A DNA stretch of 64,000 nucleotides from Shewanella sp. MTB7 (lineage in GTDB: Bacteria; Pseudomonadota; Gammaproteobacteria; Enterobacterales; Shewanellaceae), in assembly GCF_027571385.1 (NCBI RefSeq), contig NZ_CP085636.1:1612001-1676000 (forward strand). Reading direction: 5' to 3'. Both the position numbers and the translations under genes were made by a program. Shown piece by piece: positions 19,737 through 28,814 of this stretch. The notes under the pieces are model-generated. The model was not told the origin of the DNA. It saw only the letters and a program-made list of their open reading frames with translations, and searched no databases. How positions within the stretch are numbered: position 1 is the first letter of the stretch; every line of letters starts with the position of its first letter.

Positions 19737-22700
19737 ATGAGCCTGATTAAATCGATGTGCAGTTCTGCTTTTTTGTTCTTGATGTTTCTTTTATCTGGAT
19801 GTGGTGGCGATAACAATGGCTTCCCCACAGGTGAGTGTGGTGGACCGGATAACCCTTGTCCGGCTTATGCTGTCTCATTGCAAGTCTTGCCTCAAGTTCA
19901 AACCTTGGCCGTTTCAACCCATGAGCCATACAGGGCGATTGCCATATACAGTGATGGTGCTAAAAAAGAGGTGACCTCAGAGGTTATCTGGTCCAGTAGT
20001 GTTTCTGCGGTTGCAAGCATAGGCGAGCAGGGTGATGCTGAAGCTTTAGCTGCTGGCACCACAGAGATAAGCGCCTCTCTTCCTCAGAGTCAAGCAGGTC
20101 CCGCCGTTAGTGATACTGCCATGCTTAGGGTCACCGATGCCGAGCTGCTTGCCTTAAATATTGAACCCGGACAAGGTGAAACGTTAGTTGGCTTGAACTT
20201 AAGTTTTAAGGCGATTGCCCTATTTGCTGACTCTCATCAGCAAGATGTGACCCGAGAAGTGAGCTGGAACACCAGTGATGTCTCTGTTGCCAGTATCAGC
20301 AATCAAGCACAAACCCAAGGCGTCGCAACCGGGATCAAGGCCGGCAGTACCTTAGTGAATACCCAATTCATGGGGATGGATGCACAAGCGGTTTTGATTG
20401 TGTTGAACTCTCAAGTCGAGAGATTGGTTATTAGTCCAGTCGATAGCGATTTTCCTGTGGGCACTAGTCAGCAATATCGCGCCGATCTTATCTTTGAAAA
20501 TGGACTCAGCATGGAGGTGAGTGAACAATCTCAGTGGAGCTCAAGTCAAACTCATGTTGCCACTTTTACAGATGTTGGGATCTTAACTGGGGAGCAGACA
20601 GGAACGACTCAGGTGTCGGCCAGCTTACATTTTGCCGATATTGCGTTATCAGACTCGACTAGCGCCATAATTACTCAGGCCGAAGTGACCCAACTAGTGG
20701 TGAGTCCAGCTCAAGTGTCATACCCGGTAGGAACTCAGGGTGATTATACCGCGGTAGCGTATTATAGCGACGGGGCTACCGTTGATGTGACACGTGACGC
20801 TATTTGGTCTGTCGATGATGAGTCCGTTGTTATTATTGATGGATCTGGCGAGCAGGGAGGACACGCTACTGCACTTGCTCCCGGAAGCGTAACTGTGACC
20901 GCCCTTTTTCAGGGAGTATCAGGCGCTGCAAACGCTGACGTGACCAATGCTGTTATTGAGAGCATTGAGATAACTCCATTGAATATCATGACTCCAGCTG
21001 GCACTGATGTGACCTATACGGCGCGTGCGAGATTCTCTGATCTGAGTGTGCATGATATTAGTTTGTTGGGGTACTGGCAGAGCAGTAATGCTCAGATTGC
21101 GACAATCGAAATTACAGGTGCTCTGGCGGGAAAAGCCCATGGATTAACTGCTGGTGAGACCGACATCTCCATAGATTATATGGGCATGACACAATCGACC
21201 TTGTTGACGGTGACTGATGCCAGTCTCTCCTCTTTGCAAGTGACCCCAAAAAATCTGAGTGAGCCCTTAGGCACTCATGGGCAATATCGAGCAACGGCTT
21301 ATTACACCGATGGTCACAGCCAAGATGTGACTCGAGAAGCGACCTGGAGCTCCCAGCATTCCGAGATTGTCAGCATAATACCAAGCGGTGATGAAGCGGG
21401 CATCGCTAAAGCGAATACCGTAGGTGTGACAAGGATAAGTGCAATCTATGGTGGGTTTGTCTCAACATCGGGGGATAGAAACAGTTTAAATATCAATTCA
21501 CAAGGGCTGCAAACACAAAGTGTCAATGATAGCACCCAGGCCACAGTGACTGATGCTCAACTAGTACAGTTGAACCTCTCTCCATTAACGGCAAGTATTT
21601 CGGCTGGTAACTCGCAAGCCTATACACTGAGTGGTATCTTCTCAGATGGAAGCAGTAAAGAGTTAACCGAGTTTGCTAAGTGGCAAGTGGTTGATTCAAG
21701 TGTCGCTTCAATCGATGCTGCCGGTACGGCCCATGGCAAGCGTTCCGGTACAACTAAGGTTTTAGCCACCTACTTGGGATCACAGCTCGAAGCCGAGTTA
21801 ATTGTTACCGATGCGGTTATTGAAACTTTACAGGTTTCACCAGGGCAGAATCAATTACCTGTGGGCCAAAGTCAATCTCTGACAGCAACTGCGTTTTACT
21901 CAGATGGTCACAAGAGTGATGTGACTCACTTAGCGAGCTGGTCCTCAAACTCTCTAAGTATCATAGAAGTGGTCTCCTCTGGCTCTGAGGCCGGTTTTGC
22001 ACAGGCGATCAGTGAAGGGGATGCTAAGGTCACGGCCAGTTTCAACGGCATGCAGGCAGTGTCAGATTTTGTTGTGACAAATGCCATCTTGGAGTCAGTA
22101 TCCCTCTCTCCGATAACAGCATCTATCGCTGCGGGTAATACACTGCAATATCAATTTACTGGTTTTTTCTCAGACGGCAGTCATCAAGATTTGACCCATG
22201 TATCAAGTTGGCAGTCCAGCCAAGGCTCAGTGGCAAGTATTGATCGCCATGGACTTGCCCAATCTTATATCAAGGGCCCAACCCTGATCACAGCAAGTTA
22301 TATCGGCTTTAATGGAACCGCAGTATTGGATGTAACCGATGCAAGTTTAATCGGATTGCAGGTGACGCCGGCTAACAGTTTTGTGCCACTGGGGACTTCG
22401 GGACAATATATCGCCACCGCTTTCTATTCAGATGGTCATAGTAGTGATGTTACTCAGTTCGCCACTTGGACTGCAGTAGATAACACCATAGTTAATATTG
22501 TTGCTACAGGTACAACAGGAGGCTTAGCTCAAGCTATTGGTGTTGGTTCGACCCAAGTGCAGGCTAATTTTGGAACTGCAGCCGATGCAGTTGATATTAT
22601 GGTGACGGATGCTAGCTTAGTTGAGCTGATAGTGAGTCCAGCTAATGCCTCCATTGCCGTTGGAGTGGAGCAGGAGTATACCGCTACAGGTATTTTTTCA

Positions 22701-24743
22701 GATGGAAACAGTAAAGATCTAACCCGTGCTTCATTCTGGACTAGTTCAGATGTGGGTATTGCATCGATTAATCACACTGGAATAGCCACAAGTTACCTTC
22801 CTAGTGAGGTTCATGTGACAGCCAGATATATCGGTTTTACAGCCACTGCAGAGTTAACGGTAACGCCTGCTGAGCTGAGTTATATTCAAGTGACGCCAGT
22901 TGATATCAAAGTTCCTAAGGGAACAGAGGGACAATTTGAAGCTAGGGCCTACTATACCGATAACCGCTCTGAAGATATTACCCTGCTCGCCAGTTGGACG
23001 AGTGTCAATGAAGAGATTGTTCATGTAGGAACGGGCAGTGTGTATGGTGGTTTTGCCAGCGCACTTAATCTTGGTAGCACTCAGGTTGATGCGCAATTTA
23101 ACGGTATGAGTTCAACGGCGAATGTCGAAGTGACCGCTGCTGAACTCCTTGAGTTAACAGTGACACCTGTTGATGCTTCTGTAGCTGCGGGACTGACTCA
23201 ATCATATCAAGCTTTCGCTCGCTTCTCTGATGGAACCAGCAAAGAGGTGACGTTATCGTCAAGCTGGCAAAGCAGTGATACAGATATAGCGACAATCGAT
23301 GCTAAAGGTATTGCTTATACGCTTTATTCCGGTAGCACGGTAATACAGGCCAGTTATAAGACGCTGACGGCAAAGGCTAGATTGGCTGTTGATGAGGCTG
23401 TCTTAGTTGAGTTACAACTCACGCCTGTGACATCTAAGATTAATATCAATGAGATGCAACAATATATAGCCACTGCTTTTTACAGTGATGGATATGCTGT
23501 TGATGTATCAAAGGTTACTACCTGGACTGTAGTTGATGCCAATATTGCCCATGTTATTACATCAGGTATTACCGCTGGTAGAGTAACGGGGATTGCAGAG
23601 GGAAGTAGTCAGGTCAATGCCCATTATTATGGTCTAGATGCTCAGGCTGAAGTTATAGTGACAGAGCTTGAGTATCTGGGGATCAATGTTGAACCAGCCG
23701 ACAGTCATGTGATTGTCAATGAAACCACTCAGATGCAGGCATTAGCAGTTTACCGGGATAGTGGTGGGATGATTATCCAAAAAGATGTTACAGATCAGAG
23801 TTTTTGGTCAGTAGAGATGCGAGATAAAATATCGATTAACGCTACAGGGCTTGTTACTGGACTTAAAGAGGGAGAGTCTGCTGTATATGCTCTTTTTCAA
23901 GGGTTCGAGGGTGAGGGAAGGCTAAATGTCCTCGACAGTGAAGTGCTGAGTATCAAGGTTACTCCGAACAATTTGGAGGTTCCTGTAGGGACCAAAGGGC
24001 GCTATAAGGCAACCGCGACTATGTATAATTATGCAGAAGTCGATGTGACCTATAAAGCCACTTGGTCTTCGAGTGATCCAGATGTGATCCATATCGTCAC
24101 TACGGGTATTTTTGGCGGTACAGGAACGGCGAATGCGCTAGGCGTAAGCCAAATTACTGCAGAGTACCAAAAGTCGAGCAGTACAGTGACAACAAGGGTG
24201 ACAGATCCGATCCTCGAAAGTATTACCATTACGCCTAATGATGATGTGATCTACACCCAATCCATCTTTCAATTTACTGCGATGGCGAATTACTCAGATA
24301 ATACCAGTGTCGATGTGACCTTAGATGCAAGTTGGAAAAGTGATAATCCTGGTAATATACAAGTGCAAACGGGGAGTTCACGCGCCGGTGAAGTCATCAG
24401 TTATGATGTTGGTGTGTCGGCGACGATAAGTGTTTCCTATCAAGGTAAAGAGGATGCCAGGCTAGTTACTGTTCAAGAAAACGGTGTGGCTAAAATAGAG
24501 GTTAAGCCAACTGACATCATGTTAGCTGTTGGGGCATTTCAGGTTGTAGAAGTATGGGTGACCTTTAATGATGGCACTTCTTTTGATTATGCCGATTATG
24601 TTGAGTGGAGTAGTAGCGACGCCAATGTGGCCACGGGGATAAAGGATATTATTAATGGGCATAAAATTGGAAGTGCAGTATTAACCGCCACATTTGATGG
24701 TCACAGTGGCAGTGCTTCTGTTGAGATTATTCCTGCCAACTGA
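19737..24743 (+). CDS. Giant lipoprotein of about 18 bacterial Ig-like (BIG2-type) repeats
   Basis: A 1668-residue exported protein. The lipobox LLSGC puts the lipidated cysteine at residue 22. The rest is a string of about 18 repeats of 85-100 residues, each of the form L-x-V-x-P ... G-x-x-x-x-Y-x-A-x-A-x-Y-S-D-G ... DVT ... W-S-S ... A-x-V-x-VTDA, i.e. bacterial Ig-like group 2 domains. In the middle the repeats alternate between two subtypes: one with HxxDVT and a GxAxA insertion, the other with ASIAAG and a shorter second half. No catalytic or peptidase domain is visible. It is translationally close to the OmpA-like gene. A role in adhesion or a surface filament is inferred from the architecture. 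Whether it is surface-exposed or periplasmic is unknown. Confidence 0.88.
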   Translation: MSLIKSMCSSAFLFLMFLLSGCGGDNNGFPTGECGGPDNPCPAYAVSLQVLPQVQTLAVSTHEPYRAIAIYSDGAKKEVTSEVIWSSSVSAVASIGEQGDAEALAAGTTEISASLPQSQAGPAVSDTAMLRVTDAELLALNIEPGQGETLVGLNLSFKAIALFADSHQQDVTREVSWNTSDVSVASISNQAQTQGVATGIKAGSTLVNTQFMGMDAQAVLIVLNSQVERLVISPVDSDFPVGTSQQYRADLIFENGLSMEVSEQSQWSSSQTHVATFTDVGILTGEQTGTTQVSASLHFADIALSDSTSAIITQAEVTQLVVSPAQVSYPVGTQGDYTAVAYYSDGATVDVTRDAIWSVDDESVVIIDGSGEQGGHATALAPGSVTVTALFQGVSGAANADVTNAVIESIEITPLNIMTPAGTDVTYTARARFSDLSVHDISLLGYWQSSNAQIATIEITGALAGKAHGLTAGETDISIDYMGMTQSTLLTVTDASLSSLQVTPKNLSEPLGTHGQYRATAYYTDGHSQDVTREATWSSQHSEIVSIIPSGDEAGIAKANTVGVTRISAIYGGFVSTSGDRNSLNINSQGLQTQSVNDSTQATVTDAQLVQLNLSPLTASISAGNSQAYTLSGIFSDGSSKELTEFAKWQVVDSSVASIDAAGTAHGKRSGTTKVLATYLGSQLEAELIVTDAVIETLQVSPGQNQLPVGQSQSLTATAFYSDGHKSDVTHLASWSSNSLSIIEVVSSGSEAGFAQAISEGDAKVTASFNGMQAVSDFVVTNAILESVSLSPITASIAAGNTLQYQFTGFFSDGSHQDLTHVSSWQSSQGSVASIDRHGLAQSYIKGPTLITASYIGFNGTAVLDVTDASLIGLQVTPANSFVPLGTSGQYIATAFYSDGHSSDVTQFATWTAVDNTIVNIVATGTTGGLAQAIGVGSTQVQANFGTAADAVDIMVTDASLVELIVSPANASIAVGVEQEYTATGIFSDGNSKDLTRASFWTSSDVGIASINHTGIATSYLPSEVHVTARYIGFTATAELTVTPAELSYIQVTPVDIKVPKGTEGQFEARAYYTDNRSEDITLLASWTSVNEEIVHVGTGSVYGGFASALNLGSTQVDAQFNGMSSTANVEVTAAELLELTVTPVDASVAAGLTQSYQAFARFSDGTSKEVTLSSSWQSSDTDIATIDAKGIAYTLYSGSTVIQASYKTLTAKARLAVDEAVLVELQLTPVTSKININEMQQYIATAFYSDGYAVDVSKVTTWTVVDANIAHVITSGITAGRVTGIAEGSSQVNAHYYGLDAQAEVIVTELEYLGINVEPADSHVIVNETTQMQALAVYRDSGGMIIQKDVTDQSFWSVEMRDKISINATGLVTGLKEGESAVYALFQGFEGEGRLNVLDSEVLSIKVTPNNLEVPVGTKGRYKATATMYNYAEVDVTYKATWSSSDPDVIHIVTTGIFGGTGTANALGVSQITAEYQKSSSTVTTRVTDPILESITITPNDDVIYTQSIFQFTAMANYSDNTSVDVTLDASWKSDNPGNIQVQTGSSRAGEVISYDVGVSATISVSYQGKEDARLVTVQENGVAKIEVKPTDIMLAVGAFQVVEVWVTFNDGTSFDYADYVEWSSSDANVATGIKDIINGHKIGSAVLTATFDGHSGSASVEIIPAN

Positions 24744-24772
24744 TCTTCATCTACTTAGTGATTTAATTAGGT

Positions 24773-24797
24773 AAAAAGGCGCATTAAGCGCCTTTTT
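24773..24797. terminator. Bidirectional terminator between convergent genes
   Basis: AAAAAGGCGC, ATTAA, GCGCCTTTTT, a perfect 10-base stem flanked by A and T runs, lies between the Ig lipoprotein and the leftward cold-shock/DUF1294 gene. Confidence 0.9.
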
Positions 24798-25416
24798 ATC
24801 CCATGAACTTTGATACTCGTGCTTGTCCTGAGGCAGAAATAAGCCAGATTAAGACCATGCTGTTTAGCGCAATCGTGCACCAGAGTGCGATTCTAAAGCT
24901 GACTTTTTGTGATTTATGTCGTAACCAGCCTTGAGCAATGAGTGCTCCAGGCCAGCCTCCCATCAGCGACAGAATATGTAAGCTACTCTCTTTAGTGCGC
25001 CACTTACCTTGTCGCGCCGCAGATTTATCCATGGCGTAGGCGATAACAGTGATGCCGCTCATCAGTAAATATACCAGAGGAAGGACTTTGGGTAATAACT
25101 GCTGATATACAACCCCAGATAAAATGACTACTAAACAGAGAATCAAAAATCCCCTCAGTTTGCCACTGTTTGCTCTTTTCGAATTTCCTTTTGGGGCCTT
25201 GTCACCGAATATACTGACTTGGTTGGCAGATTCACGTCCCTGTTTATCTTTTGTCAGTGTAAAGGTGAGGGTCTGATTAATTTGCGGACGTCTTTGCTGA
25301 TTGGTGAAAGATTTTATATGGACAAAGACCTGAGTCTGTTGACCGATAGGTCTGATAAACCCAAAGCCTTTTGTGTCATTCCACTGGACCAGTTTCCCTT
25401 TAAATGTCATCGCCAA
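24796..25416 (-). CDS. Cold-shock domain fused to DUF1294 membrane domain
   Basis: A 206-residue two-part protein. Residues 1-70 form a cold-shock nucleic-acid-binding domain with RNP1-like KGFGFI and RNP2-like VFVHI. Residues about 85-206 hold hydrophobic helices with the DUF1294 signature: YAMDKSAARQGKWRTKE, then LMGGWPGALIAQGWLRHKS. This fusion is widespread in proteobacteria. The cold-shock part should bind single-stranded RNA or DNA at the membrane. The function of DUF1294 is unknown. The stop overlaps the end of the shared bidirectional terminator. Confidence 0.87.
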   Translation of the reverse strand: MAMTFKGKLVQWNDTKGFGFIRPIGQQTQVFVHIKSFTNQQRRPQINQTLTFTLTKDKQGRESANQVSIFGDKAPKGNSKRANSGKLRGFLILCLVVILSGVVYQQLLPKVLPLVYLLMSGITVIAYAMDKSAARQGKWRTKESSLHILSLMGGWPGALIAQGWLRHKSQKVSFRIALWCTIALNSMVLIWLISASGQARVSKFMG

Positions 25417-25499
25417 TTTAATTTTATGTGCTGGATTTTATTTAGTTTATCAGATGTTTTAAATTTCGAATAACGGCTTTTTGTACTCATTCACTGACA

Positions 25500-25949
25500 T
25501 TAAATAGTAGAGGATCTTTTGTTTGCCGTTAAGCGTCGACCCGCCATTGCATTTTTGGTTAACAGATAGAGGTTTGTCGCACCAGTAATCAACTCAACGG
25601 CTTGCAGAAGATAAAATGAAAGGTCAAATTGGCCCGCTTGTGCCCAATGGTTTAATACCAGTGCAGCGGGAAGTAGTATTAGAATACCGTTAGCCGCCAC
25701 TATTTTAATTCTAAGCTGTTTCTGTTTAATTACTTTCCCCTTGTTGCCTTTAGCTAACAGGTTGCCAGTGATCCCTGTGATAGCCATTGCTGGGATCAAT
25801 ATAAAGAGCCCTGGAAATACGATGCTGCTCTTTATTTGACTGATAAAAGCATGAGAGCCAAATATCTCACCCAATAGACTGAAACTAAAGAAGCTAGCGA
25901 TACAAAGGATGGCAGTGATCGCAGCCAGTAGATGTAGTTTAGTTTTCAT
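25500..25949 (-). CDS. Four-helix membrane protein, divergent from MarR regulator
   Basis: A 149-residue polytopic protein that I do not recognise. Four hydrophobic segments lie at about residues 5-25, 40-62, 84-104 and 112-132, with a basic tail ([14 protein letters not shown]). It is transcribed divergently from the MarR-type regulator, and the space between them carries three copies of a palindromic operator-like motif. The simplest inference is that the regulator represses this gene and possibly itself. The small size and charged ends could fit a DoxX-like or efflux-accessory protein, but no family motif is convincing. Confidence 0.7.
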   Translation of the reverse strand: MKTKLHLLAAITAILCIASFFSFSLLGEIFGSHAFISQIKSSIVFPGLFILIPAMAITGITGNLLAKGNKGKVIKQKQLRIKIVAANGILILLPAALVLNHWAQAGQFDLSFYLLQAVELITGATNLYLLTKNAMAGRRLTANKRSSTI

Positions 25950-25982
25950 ATCTTTCCCGTTTACTTAGTGGTTGAATAATAA

Positions 25983-26056
25983 TGACAGCATGTTGTCAAT
26001 GATGTTCATTATATATAACGACAACACGCTGTCAAGTTTGACAGCGTGTTGTCGTT
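25983..26056. promoter_or_regulatory. Triple palindromic operator array between MarR and its divergent neighbour
   Basis: Three sites match GACAGCRTGTTGTC: 25984-25997 (A at the R position), 26020-26033 (on the opposite strand) and 26040-26053. Each site is itself a near-palindrome. The last two form a 19-base perfect inverted repeat (26017-26035 with 26038-26056) separated by two bases. Placement just upstream of the MarR start at 26097 and the divergent start at 25949 strongly suggests binding sites for the adjacent regulator. Confidence 0.82.
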
Positions 26057-26096
26057 TAGCTAATATTAGTTATCTTCTTATAGATTTGGATAGTGG

Positions 26097-26528
26097 ATGA
26101 CAGAACATGAGGGATTTACCCAGTTGGTATTGAGTGTGTTCAGGCTTAATGGGCAGTTGATCACACAAGGAGATCACTTGAGTCAGCCTGTAGGGCTAAC
26201 AAGTGCTAGGTGGAAAGTATTAGGGGCTATTGAAAAAGCGCCACAAACCGTGTCACAAATTGCCAGAACTATGGGGCAAACAAGGCAAAGCGTGCAGCGT
26301 ATAGCCAATGAACTGGAAAAGTTAGCCATTGTCTCGTTTCAAGATAATCCGGAACATAAAACGGCCAAGCTGATAGCTAGAACACCAAAAGGGACAGAGT
26401 TGTCTGAAACATTATCAGTTCTGTTAATCCCTTGGAGTCATAATGCCATTGAGGGGATCTCTGAAGAGGAGTTGCGCATTACTCTGAAAGTGATCACTAA
26501 ACTAACTGGGCACTTTGAAGCCCGTTAG
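26097..26528 (+). CDS. MarR-family transcriptional regulator
   Basis: A 143-residue winged-helix regulator. The helix-turn-helix lies at about residues 55-80 (VSQIARTMGQTRQSVQRIAN), followed by a wing containing VSFQDNPEHKTAKLIARTPKG, with flanking dimerisation helices at both ends. There are no cysteines, so it is not an OhrR-type thiol sensor; a small-molecule ligand is more likely. It is divergent from the four-helix membrane protein, with an operator-like array between. It probably represses that gene and itself. Confidence 0.88.
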   Translation: MTEHEGFTQLVLSVFRLNGQLITQGDHLSQPVGLTSARWKVLGAIEKAPQTVSQIARTMGQTRQSVQRIANELEKLAIVSFQDNPEHKTAKLIARTPKGTELSETLSVLLIPWSHNAIEGISEEELRITLKVITKLTGHFEAR

Positions 26529-26570
26529 TTACTGTACAACTAGTGCCGGAGTGTTTGTTTTGGTGATTGA

Positions 26571-27050
26571 CTAATTTTTAGCTAGTTTTTCTGAGATCCA
26601 CAGTTTTATCTCTCCCTTTACTACCACTACCCCATTTGAGTCATAGGCGGTAACGGGCACCATGAGGTCTCCCGGCACCCATTGCTCAGGCTTTACCTGT
26701 GCCACACAGCGAATATCACTGCCTGCTTTAGCGGTATAATCTAAACTCATCCCTTTAGGTATCCAGCGTAGATGATGAGGAATGGAGGCTTCAGCCATCA
26801 CTCCCATCGCCATCTCTAGCCCATTACAGATGGCGATAACATGTACGGTTTTAATGTGGTTATGTACTGCGTGACGTTTCTTAATTAAACACTCACAGCG
26901 GTGGGGCCTAAGTTCAGTGATCAGAGGCTTGATGGTACCAAAATAGGGCGCCATTCGTGACACCATGACTGAGAAGATCTTATTGCCAAAAGGAAAGCGG
27001 GTGACCCTGTTATACAAAGCCATCACCTTGGTTGGTTTTTGTGCTGTCAT
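26571..27050 (-). CDS. DUF4442 hotdog-fold thioesterase-like protein
   Basis: A 159-residue protein resembling the DUF4442 family of hotdog-fold proteins, related to acyl-CoA thioesterases. Features: LRPHRCECLIKKRHAVHNHI, then the helix region HVIAICNGLEMAMGVM where the hotdog helix and active-site area lie, and a C-terminal strand VVKGEIKLWISEKL. No signal peptide or membrane helix. Likely acts on an acyl-thioester in the cytoplasm; the substrate is unknown. The gene is monocistronic and convergent with the MarR gene. Confidence 0.72.
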   Translation of the reverse strand: MTAQKPTKVMALYNRVTRFPFGNKIFSVMVSRMAPYFGTIKPLITELRPHRCECLIKKRHAVHNHIKTVHVIAICNGLEMAMGVMAEASIPHHLRWIPKGMSLDYTAKAGSDIRCVAQVKPEQWVPGDLMVPVTAYDSNGVVVVKGEIKLWISEKLAKN

Positions 27051-27296
27051 CGCGATATAGCCTGATTGTTGTTATTCTGGTCGGATGAGTTAGGTTATCT
27101 GAATAACAAGGAATTAACAATGCCTGTTTATATCGCTCTTATTTAGGTTCTGAATTCCAAGTGGCTTAGGGATATATTGCGTTTTTTGAAGTGTTGAGTT
27201 AATTATTTTTGAAAATGAAATAAACTTCATTTTCACTTGTTACTCTTTGAACCGTATAATCCCTTTTTAGCTATTGCTCATATTTAAGGATATAAA

Positions 27297-28256
27297 TTGA
27301 ATTACCTGATTACCTATTTGAAAGGGATGGCGATGGGCGCTGCCGATGTTGTCCCCGGCGTCTCCGGTGGAACCATAGCGTTTATAACAGGTATTTTGGA
27401 TACTCTATTGGAGAGTATTCGAAGGATTAATCCTAAATTGTTCTCTGTGGTGAGAGAGCTGGGCGTTAAGAAGGCATTTGAGTATATCAATGGCCCCTTT
27501 CTTGTTTGTTTGTTTGGTGGGATATTAACCAGTATCTTCACCTTTTCAAAGCTAATCACCTATCTATTAGTTACGCATCCTATTCCGGTTTGGTCCTTCT
27601 TTTTTGGGCTTATCCTTATCTCCGTGGTTCATATGTTAAAGCAAGTGAAAAGCTTTTCGTTTGTTCGACTTGTTCTGTTTGCTTTAGGTGTCGGGTTTGC
27701 TTGGGGGATCACCATGTTAAGTCCCATTACACTTGAGATGACTCATCTGAACATCTTCATTGGTGGTAGTATTGCGATTTGCGCCATGCTTTTACCTGGA
27801 ATATCAGGCAGCTTTATTCTCTTACTGCTCGGGCTTTATCCTCCGGTTTTGGCTGCAGCTAAAAACTTCGATATCACCATACTTACGATATTTGCATCGG
27901 GCTGTATTTTTGGTTTATTGACCTTCAGTCATCTACTATCTGCTCTGCTTCGTAAGTTTCACGATGCTACTTTGATCTTTTTAACCGGTTTAATGCTAGG
28001 CACATTAGGTAAAATGTGGCCATGGAAAGAGGTCGTCACTTGGCGTGTCAATTCTGCCGGTGAGCAAGTTCCTCACCTTGAACAGAATCTATCACCGATG
28101 CAATTTGAGCAAGTCACTAGCCAGCCAGCACATCTTGCTTGGGCCGTGGCGGCATTAATTTTTGGCATACTGTTAGTGTGGGGATTGGAGAAGTTTGCGG
28201 CACGCAGTGGCAAGGCGGATGAAAAGTCACTTAAAGATGAAAAGAGTAAAGGTTAA
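27297..28256 (+). CDS. popT: DUF368 polyprenyl-phosphate transporter (PopT-like)
   Basis: Multi-pass inner membrane protein of 319 residues with about eight to nine helices. It carries the DUF368 signature MGAADVVPGVSGGTIAFITG at residues 12-31 and a second inverted-repeat-like copy LLPGISGSFILLLLGLYPP near residue 165. DUF368 members have been shown to recycle undecaprenyl phosphate across the membrane for cell-wall synthesis (PopT). The start is a TTG at 27297, six bases after AAGGA; no ATG closer to the motif has a ribosome site. A hydrophilic Lys/Asp/Glu tail follows the last helix. Confidence 0.87.
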   Translation: MNYLITYLKGMAMGAADVVPGVSGGTIAFITGILDTLLESIRRINPKLFSVVRELGVKKAFEYINGPFLVCLFGGILTSIFTFSKLITYLLVTHPIPVWSFFFGLILISVVHMLKQVKSFSFVRLVLFALGVGFAWGITMLSPITLEMTHLNIFIGGSIAICAMLLPGISGSFILLLLGLYPPVLAAAKNFDITILTIFASGCIFGLLTFSHLLSALLRKFHDATLIFLTGLMLGTLGKMWPWKEVVTWRVNSAGEQVPHLEQNLSPMQFEQVTSQPAHLAWAVAALIFGILLVWGLEKFAARSGKADEKSLKDEKSKG

Positions 28257-28261
28257 CTTTA

Positions 28262-28287
28262 TTAAAGGTGGCTTAGGCCACCTTTAA
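28262..28287. terminator. Bidirectional terminator after popT
   Basis: The perfect 11-base arms TTAAAGGTGGC and GCCACCTTTAA have a TTAG loop and lie between the convergent popT and DUF3634 genes. Confidence 0.82.
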
Positions 28288-28299
28288 TCTTTATCTGCT

Positions 28300-28644
28300 T
28301 CAACCCGCTTGACGACTATTATCCACTTGCTTCTTATCATAATATTCGAAAGGAAATACGTTGCGAATTCTCTGGGTTACCCCGTCGCTGACATTAGCCG
28401 AAACATGTAATCGAACCGAGCCTGATTTCTCACATTTTACCGAACAAGTTAGCTTTTCTGCTTTAGCAATGGCGCGGCATTCTTTTTGAAATACCTCTGG
28501 GATCTTGCCTTTGTGGGAGTCTAAGCGGCCGTTTTTGAAATGCATCTCAAAAATAGTCAGTCCCTTTTTTCCGCTAAATATAAGTTTATAAACGAGAAAT
28601 AATCCAATTAGAACAAAAATTACTTTTAGTACATCTGAATTCAT
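28300..28644 (-). CDS. DUF3634 family protein, single membrane anchor
   Basis: A 114-residue protein with one N-terminal membrane helix (about 6-25, LKVIFVLIGLFLVYKLIF). A soluble alpha/beta domain follows, containing GLTIFEMHFKNGRLDSHKG and IPEVFQKECRAIAKAEKL, the pattern I associate with DUF3634, a family confined largely to Vibrio, Shewanella and relatives. It ends with VFPFEYYDKK. Function unknown. It probably faces the cytoplasm or is a small envelope component. A terminator shared with popT lies downstream. Confidence 0.72.
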   Translation of the reverse strand: MNSDVLKVIFVLIGLFLVYKLIFSGKKGLTIFEMHFKNGRLDSHKGKIPEVFQKECRAIAKAEKLTCSVKCEKSGSVRLHVSANVSDGVTQRIRNVFPFEYYDKKQVDNSRQAG

Positions 28645-28764
28645 ACAGCTGTCCTTTAAATAGGCTATGAAGTAAAGATACTCTTAGCACTGGCACTTTC
28701 ATAGTAGATTCGATCACGTTTATACTAATCACCCTAGGTGATAACCAATAGACTAATTAAATAA

Positions 28765-28786
28765 AAAACCGCCTAATGGCGGTTTT
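28765..28786 (-). terminator. Terminator downstream of the TorF-like porin
   Basis: AAAACCGCC, TAAT, GGCGGTTTT lies 29 bases beyond the leftward porin stop. The flanking A/T runs make it usable in either direction. Confidence 0.85.
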
Positions 28787-28814
28787 ATTGGCACTTCATT
28801 GCTGTGCAATAGAC

